A DNA stretch of 15,905 nucleotides. Origin: Echinostoma caproni (taxonomy: Eukaryota > Platyhelminthes > Trematoda > Plagiorchiida > Echinostomatidae). Made by a program: the position numbers and the translations under genes. The stretch is from the NCBI GenBank assembly GCA_900618425.1, contig UZAN01041522.1, positions 5,771 through 21,675 on the forward strand, in the 5' to 3' direction. How positions within the stretch are numbered: the stretch's first letter is position 1; each line of letters starts with the position of its first letter. This document shows positions 1 through 7,886 of this stretch, in pieces. Below the pieces are notes generated by a model that did not search any database, was not told the DNA's origin, and was given only the letters and a program-made list of their open reading frames with translations.

Positions 1-221
1 TTCGATGCTTTCAGGAGTTTGGTTTATGATGCGGAAGTGAATCCTTAGTTCCTTAGTTGCACAGAGTTAAGTAGAAATATTGGCTTCCGCTTTGTGAGTT
101 GCTACACCAAACCACAAATTCCCTAGCAGACCCCAAAGTTTGGGAAGTATCATGAAAAATCAGCATTGTGCTCCTTTCGGTCCTTTTGGGGAACACACAA
201 CGGTCTAATTCTTCCGTGTAT

Positions 222-291
222 TATATGTATATATATATATATCGACATACAGTCGACATAAACTTCAAATCTGCCAAACAACTATTTGAAC

Positions 292-329
<38 letters not shown>
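222..329. repeat. Two (AT)n microsatellite tracts
   Basis: Alternating AT runs occupy 222-242 and 292-329, separated by about 50 bases of ordinary sequence. The second tract is interrupted by a single C near 309. A short open frame that runs through this region reads mostly Tyr/Ile repeats and is an artefact of the microsatellite. Confidence 0.95.
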
Positions 330-1089
330 GATAAGCCGGGGGCAGCAGCTCATCCAGAGACCACATTGCATACGCTTGCGACAAGTTGGAATCCTCTGTC
401 AATAATAATTATTCTTAGTTAACGGTCCTTTACACTGAAAAGTGATCAGCGCACAGAATCCAAAACAGACTATATGATAACTACAATGTTCACATCGCCA
501 TAACGGAGTCCGATGATTTTTCTATGGGATTTATGCACCTATTTTATGTGCTTCTATATGCATCATAACTTTCACTTAGTTTGGTTAGGCATTTCATAAT
601 CTATAAAAACATCATCAGTGAAAATATAAGGGATTAATTAAGATATGAGTGTTCCATCATTTTATAATTCCATGTTGTTCTCATCCTTGACCCCACACAT
701 TCGATTCCTCTTTTAGTTCTTTTTGTACTCTGATTGGATAACTTTCTGCGATTTGCGCAACGTGTATTCTCATGCTCTCTAATACGGGCGCAATAAGCAC
801 CAATGATCACCGGGGTCCTTACATCGATCGATCGGAAGGAGTGGTTTCAACGAGGGCAGTGACGCTAGCTTAGCCTCATGTCTTGAGAATAGCATTTGAA
901 CTTTGACTGTGCATAACATTAGTGTCTTCACCACACGACTGGAAATATTGCAAACCACTGATCACACGGTCTTTTTAATTAAAAATATTTATGCTTGCCT
1001 TTTTACCAACTGATTACACAAATGTACAGTCAAATTTCAGTAATGGGGCCGCGACCGTACAAAAGCTTCCTAGGGAACGACGAAAATGA
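330..1089. other. Intergenic stretch, nothing recognised
   Basis: AT-rich sequence without a convincing exon or transposon protein on either strand. A short (ATCG)n run lies near 823-834. No frame shows a recognisable motif. Confidence 0.5.
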
Positions 1090-1180
1090 GGAGGATGGGT
1101 GGTAGCAGGACAGCTTGAACTCAGGACCACCAGATGGCTGTNTTCCAACCTTAACCAATGGACCAGCGACACATTCTGGT
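1090..1180 (-). repeat. tRNA-derived SINE-like segment
   Basis: On the minus strand a box-A-like string TGGTCCATTGG (1155-1165) is followed about 45 nt later by a box-B-like string GAGTTCAAGC (1113-1122). That spacing is normal for a tRNA promoter. Box B departs from consensus at its last base and no clean cloverleaf is visible, so this is more likely a tRNA-derived SINE head than a working tRNA. The N at 1142 falls inside it. The element's ends could not be set. Confidence 0.5.
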
Positions 1181-1488
1181 GTCAATTTGAGTACCAGTCC
1201 AGTAGATGGTGAAAAAGGTTTTAGTCAGAGCGCAAAACGGGTCAGAGAGAAAGTTGGTTGTGCATGTGTTTGGGAATGAGTGAGAGCGAAACGATGATGA
1301 GAAACAATGTTGAAAAAGGAACGCCATCGAAAAGTTGTAGGTTCATGAAACTCACAGCAGGAAGAAATAACGGCTAGTGTAGTATGTTCCAATCAGGGAG
1401 AAGACTCCAAGGGTTCGAACGAAACTATTTTGATGCCATACTTAGCAGCACTATAAGAATATGAAATGGTTAAAATACAAAATGGTAG
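1181..1488. other. Flank of the gypsy LTR, nothing recognised
   Basis: No open frame with a recognisable domain. It may include the body of the neighbouring SINE-like element. A plus-strand B-box-like GGTTCGAAC occurs near 1412 but has no partner A box. Confidence 0.4.
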
Positions 1489-2029
1489 TGTTACGTGTGG
1501 GTGCTGTTTTGGTCTTCGTTCAGTGTCTTTGTTGTGTCCGGATCTCGTTTGATCACAATATACACACAACAAGATATCACACGAGGAACACACGTACCTC
1601 AACGGCCACACTATTCGTCTAGCCTCACGAGTACGATTACAGCACAGATTGGACGCCACGAGCACTAGTAGCCTTCTCCCAGCTACGTAAGCAAGAACAC
1701 AGTTCGTGCACAGCGAACGTGTATTCGACACACAGGAAAGCAAGTCAATTTACAAGTTTTACTCTCATGCTTATGTGTCTCAAAATGGCATCGATTAATG
1801 CGATAAAAGGTTATGCCAATCAAGTACAGTTAGCAAAGTTCGATCGATCATAAGTCACGGAGTGAGCGAATTTCAATCGATCACGGATCGGACGGACGGA
1901 GTGAATGTCTCCGTATGACGCGATATGATTGATTATTCTCCGCGAGATTGGTATTGATTCGAGGTGTTCCGAATTGCAGACACTCGAAAAATAGTCAGTT
2001 TTAGGTAAAAATAGTCTTTTTACCTAACA
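1489..2029 (-). mobile_element. Probable 3' LTR of a Ty3/gypsy retrotransposon
   Basis: The 541-bp segment lies downstream, in element orientation, of the gypsy integrase fragment, where a 3' LTR is expected. On the minus strand it begins TGTTAGG and ends CGTAACA, so it has TG...CA ends with 5-bp inverted termini (TGTTA/TAACA). The boundaries are inferred from these termini alone. No second LTR is present for comparison, and the sequence just upstream is not a clear polypurine tract. An open minus-strand frame at 1393-1743 runs through it and is judged accidental. Confidence 0.45.
2001..2027. repeat. Perfect 11-bp hairpin at the LTR edge
   Basis: TTAGGTAAAAA (2001-2011) is followed by a 5-nt loop and its exact reverse complement TTTTTACCTAA (2017-2027). 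It sits two bases inside the inferred LTR end at 2029. It may be a terminal structure of the element or a chance palindrome. Confidence 0.8.
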
Positions 2030-2148
2030 GTCTTGTATCACAATAGCAAGCGTCACGCAACTTGTACAGCCTGTAAAAGAAAAAGGAGAAAAAGTGGTTG
2101 TCAACGGCAATTCGGCATTCAATTACTGGACGTCAGTCAGTTTCGATT

Positions 2149-2930
2149 TCACACTACACTATCCCCTTCTCCTGAAAGCGTCGTCCTTGAAGTCCTAGAA
2201 AAACCCCCTTCAATCGGTACTTCTATTTCGACATCAAACTCTGGCGGGCTCGAATCGTTTTCGTTATTATTTTTCTCCAAGGTTGCGTGCAGTAGGTATG
2301 GTTTGAGTTGGTTGAAGTGTGCCAAGAAGAGTGGTGCCAATCCGACTTCCCGAATGACAGTTCGTTTCTGACACAACTCGTTCTATCACAAAGGGTCCAT
2401 TCTTTTTCTTGTAGATTCGCTGGTACTCCCGGAGTTTTCTGTGTCTTGTGAATCCATACTCGATTGCCTGCTCACAACGGGGATTCAAAGTGCCTCTTGT
2501 CATAATAATCCTTCTGGTATCTCTGTGATGCTTCGAGATGGATGCGAGCCATCTGTTTCACTGTCCTTAGTGAGTCGATCAACTTCGATATGTATTCTGT
2601 GACCATCAGTGGCTAGTGGCTTATCATTGGCAGTCGGTTGTCTCTCTGAAGTCTTATCTCTCTGTCAGTCCACAGGAAGTGTGGTGTCCGGCCCGTGGTT
2701 CTTGCTATTATACGCTAGAAGGCAGTGTGGTCCCACTCCCCGGGGTTACTGTCTCTGGAGGCCTTCAGAAGGAATTTTAGCTCGCGGTTTGTTCTTTCCA
2801 CTTGACCGTTGCCCTGAGGATGGTAGGCCGTTATTCTTGTCGTGTCTAGGCCTAAGGCTTTGCTTACTTCTCGTAGCAACGCACTTTTGAAGTTCGATTC
2901 ACGGTCCGAGTGCAGCTGTCTGGGTGCATT
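2149..2930 (-). pseudogene. Ty3/gypsy integrase fragment (CsRn1/Boudicca-like)
   Basis: This is the decayed 3' part of a retrotransposon pol gene encoding integrase, the enzyme that joins element cDNA to host DNA. On the minus strand the frame reads APRQLHSDRESNFKS, then ITAYHPQGNGQVERTNRELK. The Asp codon is at 2904-2906 and the Glu codon at 2796-2798, with exactly 35 residues between, the spacing of the second Asp and Glu of retroviral-type integrases. Further on come GRTPHFLWTDREIRL and QMARIHLEASQRYQKDYYDK, then, after frame changes, HFNQLKPYLL, typical of a gypsy integrase C-terminus. An in-frame TAG follows HTAF, more stops follow, and at least one frameshift is needed. Gag, protease, RT and RNase H are absent: homology stops near 2930. 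It cannot be active. The family assignment is from memory; Ty3/gypsy integrase itself is firm. Confidence 0.9.
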
Positions 2931-3641
2931 GCACTAAATAATTGCGCAAAGGAGCAAAGGACAAGTAGTGGAGAGAAAAAATAAATCAAGAGTAATAGAA
3001 AAGCGAAGATAAACATGCTAGCAACTAGTATCATGGTGAAGGAGGAAATAATATCCAGTGATAGATGTTTCAGGATTTCGGAGGAAATGTTATTTCATGT
3101 TGAACCCAGATGTTCTCGTTTCTCAGTTTAGAAAGAATTCACTTTCCGCCGGAAAGAGGTAGAAAATCTTTTGAGGACTGATGCAGTCGAGTATCTTGCG
3201 AACGTATTTCGGTTAATTCATTTTTATAGGCGCGGTATCGTAAACATTATATGTTTTTAATCACTTGCTATCATCTTTCAAGCAAGTTAATGTCTCTATC
3301 TTCAAATACGAGTAACAGATTTGGATAGAATATTCTAACTGCAGCCTAACGAAGGGTTTTCACGGTTGCAGGGAGTTTTCGGGCATAGTTCTTGTCAGGG
3401 CTTGCCTTAATCAGAACAGTTCTTGCTTTTTAACATCAGATTCCCTCAATCACTGGAAGGATAGTTTAGGACCTCGGGCGCTGTTTAATCACAAGTTAGG
3501 CAGTACAGAAGTCGCTTGTTTGTGGTCGAGGTTTTATCCGATGGTATTTATCATTAACTGCTACTTGAAGAAGTTTACCGGCATGTCCCAATCTGCGATT
3601 ACACCATAGTCTTATGTAGATCCAGCATCAGATATTTTCAA
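2931..3641. other. Intergenic stretch, nothing recognised
   Basis: The gypsy homology ends abruptly near 2930. No reverse transcriptase, LTR or other coding signature was seen upstream of the integrase in element orientation, so the element is either 5'-truncated or rearranged here. Confidence 0.5.
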
Positions 3642-3956
3642 CTAGCACTGCTCTTGATATGGAATATAAGCAACAGACTCCTCTAAACTTAAAACAATGG
3701 TGTTGATGTATAGGATTGATAACAAGAAATAGACAACCAAGATTTGAAGGACTGAGCTAACAGCTTTTTCACAGTCGGAAGGATGATCAATAAATCTTGT
3801 ATGAAAGCCTTTTTTAATAAAACCTCCAAAATCCAGGTATTTTAAGAAAACATCTCTAGGCTCAATCTTTCCGGGTTGCTCAAATGAAAACGAATAATGC
3901 TCTTGGAAGTTCACGATTAACGCTTTAGGCTTTCTAAGGCGAGACCAACGAGACAA
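3642..3956 (-). other. Unrecognised 104-codon open frame, possible exon
   Basis: An uninterrupted minus-strand frame whose first residues (SRWSRLRKPKALIVNF) are basic and whose C-terminal third holds a hydrophobic run (ILVVYFLLSILYINTIVL) that could be a membrane segment. A plausible acceptor, CTTGCTCAG, lies immediately upstream on the minus strand, and only a weak donor (TTG/GTTGTC) is available inside. I recognise no family. Open frames of this length also occur by chance in the window, so this is recorded only as a candidate. Confidence 0.2.
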
Positions 3957-4327
3957 CTGAGCAAGGAACCATTTCTCTCAGAATGTCGCGGATTAAGCTG
4001 ATAGTGAACTTTTTGCGCTTTTAAAATCAAGATTTACATAATTTTTGTACTTTTCCTACCTCCGATGAATGTGCTGTCACTTCAAGTGACTACCAAAGCA
4101 AGAACACATTGTGGGGTTCATAGAGGAATGTGATTGGTGGATTCACTTGAGAATACAACGGATTTACCTGAGGCTGCAACAGTTTCACGTGAAGCTAGTT
4201 CTCCGGAGATTATCGATTTAACCATCTCTTCGAATATCATTTTTGTCCCTTCCTTTTTCGGCGCAAACCCCTGCACGGGGTATCACTAATCTATTGAATA
4301 CAGGTTTAATCGAACGCCCTCAACATA

Positions 4328-4362
4328 CAGTCTCCTGGTATGTCGCAACTCTAAGGATTCGC
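4328..4362 (+). repeat. Left terminal inverted repeat of the Tigger-like element
   Basis: Starts CAGTCTCCTGGTATGTCGCA directly after TA. The opposite end on the minus strand starts CAGTCAATCTCGTGCTGTCG, then CA. The shared blocks are CAGTC, GT, TGTCGCA, C-CT and GGA-TTC. The match is imperfect and includes a 2-nt length difference. Confidence 0.75.
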
Positions 4363-4533
4363 ATTTTCCAACTTCCCACTTTTGGAAAACCCAAACCAAC
4401 AGTATGCGTAATAACTCAGTTTCTGATCATGCAGTGTCGCACCCCTTAATATGTCGCAGTTCCTGATACCTACGCACTTGGTCGTTGATCGAGTTTCGGG
4501 ACTACCATTGACCAGCCAACCTGCAATGTCGCA
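4341..4533 (+). promoter_or_regulatory. Clustered TGTCGCA motifs, candidate transposase sites
   Basis: The heptamer TGTCGCA occurs four times in the same orientation within 193 bp, at 4341-4347, 4435-4441, 4452-4458 and 4527-4533. Further copies are at 6626-6632 (plus) and at 7682-7688 on the minus strand inside the right terminus. Repeated motifs at element ends are commonly transposase-binding sites; that role is inferred here. Confidence 0.5.
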
Positions 4534-5424
4534 CTCACCCAATGGCGTTTCACCTAGTGTGACGCGAACATGACACTGTTCACTGATTAGATAATCTTCC
4601 CGAGGAAGACACACCGATGACAACAATCGAAGACAGAGTCACTTGACTTCAGAATGTGCCAGCGTCTACCGATCAGAATGTGTTGGGAATGCTGAGTCAG
4701 ACAAGTGCAACACACAGCTCTGTAGTCGAATCACTTAGTATTTTAAGAAAAACTGTTTACAGTGTTAAATCCCAGTGAACCACCTCATGGCTGAGAGCAG
4801 CATTTGTAAAAAGACAATCCAACTAGCACAAAGAATGCACATCATGACTCCAAGGCTTCCAAAATTTGATTTTGCTCTTGGTCAGACAAGTGCATTACTT
4901 TGTAGGTTTGTGGGGGAAGTTCGGTGGTACCATGTGATGCAGTGGACGAGTTTCGAGCTGGGTTACCGCAGTTGAACCATTGGATACGCTGACTGTGATG
5001 TATTCAATACAGATAAAACGGCTTTGTATAACAAGCAGCACCCAGAAAGAACATTAAATCTTAAAGGAAAAACTGTTTCTGGATCCAGGACCTCCGAAGA
5101 GACCCACGTTACTGCTTTGTGGGAGCATGACTGGAGAAAATTTATCACCGTAGGCAATTGGAAAATTTCAAACTCTACGATGTCTGTGAGGAACAGATAG
5201 AAAAAGCGTTCAGTGCACTAATAATTATTCAAAGAACCCATGGATGACTTCTGCATTATTTCACACTTGGTTGTCCGATGTCAAACGCAACAGGGTTTTC
5301 CAAAGACACTCTATATTACTATTTATAGATAACACCCCTTGCCATAACCAAGCCGCGGTATTCTACAATGCCAAATTGGTACGGCTGCCTCCGGATCAGG
5401 GTGTGATTTGGTCCTTTCGGAAAC

Positions 5425-5441
5425 AGTTACTGGAATATGTT
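5425..5441 (+). repeat. 17-bp target-site duplication, left copy
   Basis: AGTTACTGGAATATGTT, identical to 5798-5814. It encodes part of the transposase (QLLEYV), so it is original Tigger sequence copied when the SINE inserted. Confidence 0.85.
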
Positions 5442-5442
5442 C

Positions 5443-5667
5443 GTGATAACCAACAAAGAGCACTGGACAGCTCTTCCGTCCTGTTTGGGACTCGTCAGCT
5501 GTGCGTACTTTTTGTGTCCCCATCAGGACTTGAACCGCGATCAGTCGGATTGGGACTTCAAACCCTTCCCCCTGAGCTGCACGGTCGATGGTTATCACCC
5601 TGTGCGAATGGCCCAACCAATTTAGAGTATCAAGCTTGGATTAGCCCAGTGCACTGTTGGTTATCAC
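5443..5667. repeat. 12-bp inverted repeat inside the SINE
   Basis: GTGATAACCAAC (5443-5454) at the SINE's left end is the exact reverse complement of GTTGGTTATCAC (5656-5667). It interleaves with the 26-bp inverted repeat rather than nesting within it. Confidence 0.85.
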
Positions 5668-5797
5668 AAACATTTCCATCGCATCTAAACAGTGGGGAAT
5701 TAACGATCTCCCAAGGAGTGAAACCCACACCGAAGACCGTCAAGAGTGCCTGGTGCCTCTAAACAATCGAATGGGCTAATCCCAGCTTGATACTCTA
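5623..5797. repeat. 26-bp inverted repeat inside the SINE
   Basis: 5623-5648 and 5772-5797 are reverse complements at 25 of 26 positions (sole mismatch A/C). The right arm is the terminal 26 bp of the SINE. Confidence 0.85.
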
Positions 5798-5814
5798 AGT
5801 TACTGGAATATGTT
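5798..5814 (+). repeat. 17-bp target-site duplication, right copy
   Basis: Exact copy of 5425-5441, directly abutting the SINE end at 5797. The flanking bases outside the repeat differ on both sides, which fixes its length at 17. Confidence 0.85.
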
Positions 5815-5820
5815 TTGTCT

Positions 5821-5837
5821 TTCAGTTCAGTTCAGTT
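5821..5837 (+). repeat. Short (TTCAG)3 tandem repeat
   Basis: Three full TTCAG units plus TT just after the SINE target duplication, in the damaged 3' part of the transposase. Confidence 0.8.
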
Positions 5838-6410
5838 CCTGTAACCATTACCCGTGCACTTTCGTGCGCCGGTTTTGGTTGCCTATTTGGATAAAATAAC
5901 AGAATGATGATTAGAATGTTGAGAGATTTAGGCGGAAGGTAGTACATTTTCACAGACTGAAGTCACAAGAATAATGAGTAGATGCATGAGCATGTTTTGT
6001 CTTTGGTTGAAGATGAGCCAATTTAGCATGAAATCCGAAGTGGACATCCTCATGGGCTTGCATATGGTCAAGAATGCTTGGGTTTCTGTGCACCCGCACG
6101 TACTGATCGACCATTTCATAAAAGCTGGATTCAAACCAACAGTGAATCAGTCGATGATGCGATCTGATTGAAGCCTCTACTCACTGTGTCTTGATGAATG
6201 TCTTTCTGAAGAAGCCGCCTGATAAAGAATTGGGTTATTTAAATTTTCTGCATCAAGTCTCTTTTCTAGTCATTGGATGAACCCGTTTTGAATCCAGCGA
6301 AGCGTCGCAAAGAAGGACATGAATGTGGAGCTTTTAATGCGCCGGAAGTTATCTCAACTGGAGAAGCACTGAATCAGTTGAAGCTGTTTGCCTTGGCTAA
6401 TGCTCTGGTT

Positions 6411-7666
6411 TCGGGTCCATTACTTGACTGTACATTTGATTTAACCAGCACTTTTGTGGATTTCAAAACGAGAGCCGGGGTGAGACAAACGACAACCTAT
6501 AATTGCTAAAAATACACCTGTGTAAGCTTCAGGGTTTTTTCTGCAATTCTGTGGGGCACTCGAATGTGATCATTTTTGTTACAGTGGTCACCAAAGCCAC
6601 GGTCATGCGGTCTGTCGTTGGGCTCTGTCGCACTGGCCTGCAAATGGGTGAAGGATAATCGCGATAGATTGGTATGCGGATGTGTGGAGTAAGATGTCAG
6701 ATCCGAGCGATCGATAAAAGCCGGCATGCGGAAGCGACTGTGTGAATGAATGAACGATAATCGCACTTGTTCCTGCTAGGGCGCCGATGAAGATAGACAG
6801 GTCATTGGGTAAAGGTTATCTTAACCCGTGTCTGATGGGCCCCTCACTGTTTGAGCGATGCGTTGAAAGCGCATTTGTGAATCACGTGTTGAACTTGATC
6901 CGACACTTAGGTTAACCCACCCTGGTCTTAACGAATGCATCAATCGGCTTGAAAATACACTGGCAACAGCAAAGCGAACGAATGAATTAATCTCTACAGA
7001 GATAATGATACACATTTTCACCGGGAAATCATAAATAGCGAACAATCAGGTTTGGAATTTGGGAAAGATATATCAATATTACTGAGCATACTCCGTAATG
7101 GATATTTCACTTATGTTAGATGACGTGATTTCCTTCGAATGTGTTCCGTGTTCTCATTGTATTCGACCTGGTTCATTCTTGTTTTCGTCAAGTGGGTTAA
7201 TATTGATGTTGTCATTATTATAACTAAAGCGGTTGTATGTTATGGTGGGCGCCATATACGAAATTCTGTGTTTAATCTAACATTCCAAAGGAATGGAGGA
7301 ACACATGGAATTAATATGAATTAATTTGAACAGAAAAGATTCCTCTGAGGAAAAGGAAGTAAGTAGACGCTTGAAACTGAAAAACAGCTGAATACCGAAC
7401 GCAATATACTAATATTAGACTGAGGGTATCATAAAAGATTTCAATTTCTTCGATACACAAAGGATACATAGAACGGTATACTGAAAGTCCGTTATAAATA
7501 AACAGTACATATTTAAAATCATTGAGAAAAAGTAACGGAATTGACGTACTTTTCATCGATCCGGTTTATTTTGTCACAAAACTCCTGGTCGACTTTTCAT
7601 ACTATCTAATAACATCTACTACTGACTAACATGCTATGTCTCAGTTACTGGAATTTACCTTATTTT
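6411..7666. other. 3' noncoding part of the Tigger-like element
   Basis: No transposase homology remains. GATAATCGC occurs twice (near 6656 and 6752). An unexplained plus-strand open stretch at 6867-7034 looks mildly protein-like and is treated separately. The rest shows nothing recognised on either strand. Confidence 0.4.
6867..7034 (+). other. Unrecognised 55-codon open stretch
   Basis: A plus-strand frame opening after a TGA at 6864-6866 and closing with TAA at 7032-7034. It reads charged, helix-prone residues such as GLNECINRLENTLATAKRTN. No start codon near the front, no good splice sites (weak AG at 6868-6869) and no recognised family. It lies between the Tigger termini, so it would have to be part of that element, an older host exon overrun by it, or chance. 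Confidence 0.15.
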
Positions 7667-7703
7667 TGAATTCCCGAGGGGTGCGACAGCACGAGATTGA
7701 CTG
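7667..7703 (-). repeat. Right terminal inverted repeat of the Tigger-like element
   Basis: The plus strand ends GACTG followed by TA at 7704-7705. On the minus strand it reads inward CAGTC..., TGTCGCACCCCT, GGGAATTC. The 12-mer TGTCGCACCCCT also occurs on the plus strand at 4435-4446, inside the left end. Confidence 0.75.
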
Positions 7704-7705
7704 TA

Positions 7706-7886
7706 CCTTGTTCTGCTCCTTGACTTTGTTCATGTTAAATTATTTTCCATTCCGAAAGTTTCTTTGTTGTTATTGACATTTTTATTTATTTTTGCAAAGA
7801 TCAAAGTTTGCTTTTTCTTCCCGGTGTAACGCAATTTCGCGCAAAGCCGTCGAGTTCATTCGAAATCGCCTTTTCGTCTTCACCTT
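7706..7886. other. Spacer, nothing recognised
   Basis: About 180 bp between the Tigger-like element and the first LINE-tail repeat. T-rich, with no coding or RNA signature. Confidence 0.5.

Larger units (their letters stand above)
5442..5797 (-). mobile_element. tRNA-derived SINE inserted in the transposase
   Basis: A 356-bp insertion bounded by two identical 17-bp direct repeats, the hallmark of LINE-machinery retroposition. On the minus strand it carries a box-A-like GCAGCTCAGGGGG (5568-5581) and, 40-45 nt later, a perfect tRNA box B GGTTCAAGTCC (5526-5536), so the internal RNA polymerase III promoter is tRNA-like. The tRNA-like part is internal rather than at the very start: about 200 bp lies upstream of it in minus orientation. 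Two pairs of inverted repeats fill the element (see separate entries). No poly-A tail is evident. The open frame that crosses the junction from the transposase at 5244-5762 is a chimera. Confidence 0.8.
4775..6410 (+). pseudogene. Tigger/pogo transposase (DDE superfamily endonuclease), broken
   Basis: The relic of a cut-and-paste transposase. In order: a CENPB-type DNA-binding remnant (TIQLAQRMHI near 4817, then VDEFRAGLPQL at 4942-4974); the first catalytic block DVFNTDKTALYNK, with Asp at 5012-5014; RTLNLKGK; then WMTSALFHTWLSDV into LLFIDNTPCHNQAAVF, with the second Asp at 5328-5330; then LVRLPPDQGVIWSFRK, with the third Asp at 5394-5396. Only 21 residues separate the second and third Asp instead of about 30, because the stretch normally between LPP and DQG is missing. 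C-terminal homology resumes after the SINE: ILMGLHMVKNAWVSVHPHVL, then KAGF (6043-6132), and PEVISTGEALNQLKLFA (from about 6342). All three reading frames are used, so several indels have accumulated. The N-terminal helix-turn-helix was not recognised. The protein cannot be made intact. Confidence 0.85.
4328..7703 (+). mobile_element. Tigger/pogo-type DNA transposon, inactive
   Basis: A 3,376-bp element bounded by inverted termini that both begin CAGTC and share TGTCGCA at nearly the same distance from the end. It is flanked on both sides by the dinucleotide TA (4326-4327 and 7704-7705), the target duplicated by Tc1/mariner-superfamily elements. Inside is a plus-strand transposase relic matching the Tigger family. 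The element is longer than usual (about 2.5-3 kb is typical) because a 373-bp SINE plus duplication lies at 5442-5814 and a long 3' noncoding section (6411-7667) is present. Frameshifts, stops and a deletion in the catalytic core make it inactive. It may be a target for mobilisation in trans only if its termini are still recognised. Confidence 0.8.

Noticed and set aside
168..422. 84-codon open frame on plus
   Set aside because: Runs through the (AT)n tracts and reads mostly Tyr/Ile repeats; no domain.
1393..1743. 116-codon open frame on minus
   Set aside because: Lies mostly in the inferred gypsy LTR, Cys/Arg-rich without a motif; LTRs do not normally encode protein.
2033..2371. Plus-strand frames over the gypsy fragment (2033-2371 and 2609-2890)
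   Set aside because: They are antisense to the integrase, whose motifs are unmistakable on the minus strand.
4133..4284. 50-codon plus-strand frame with a plausible acidic composition
   Set aside because: A stop immediately precedes it, there is no start or clear acceptor, and it crosses no known domain.
5526..5581. A genuine tRNA gene on the minus strand
   Set aside because: The A and B boxes are good, but no acceptor stem or cloverleaf was seen and the segment sits inside a duplicated-target insertion, so SINE is the better explanation.
5323..5616. 97-codon open frame on minus
   Set aside because: Crosses the junction between transposase and SINE, so it cannot be an ancestral protein.
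6295..6366. Coiled-coil exon reading VAKKDMNVELLMRRKLSQLE on plus
   Set aside because: It overlaps Tigger C-terminal homology in another frame and lacks a usable donor before the TGA.
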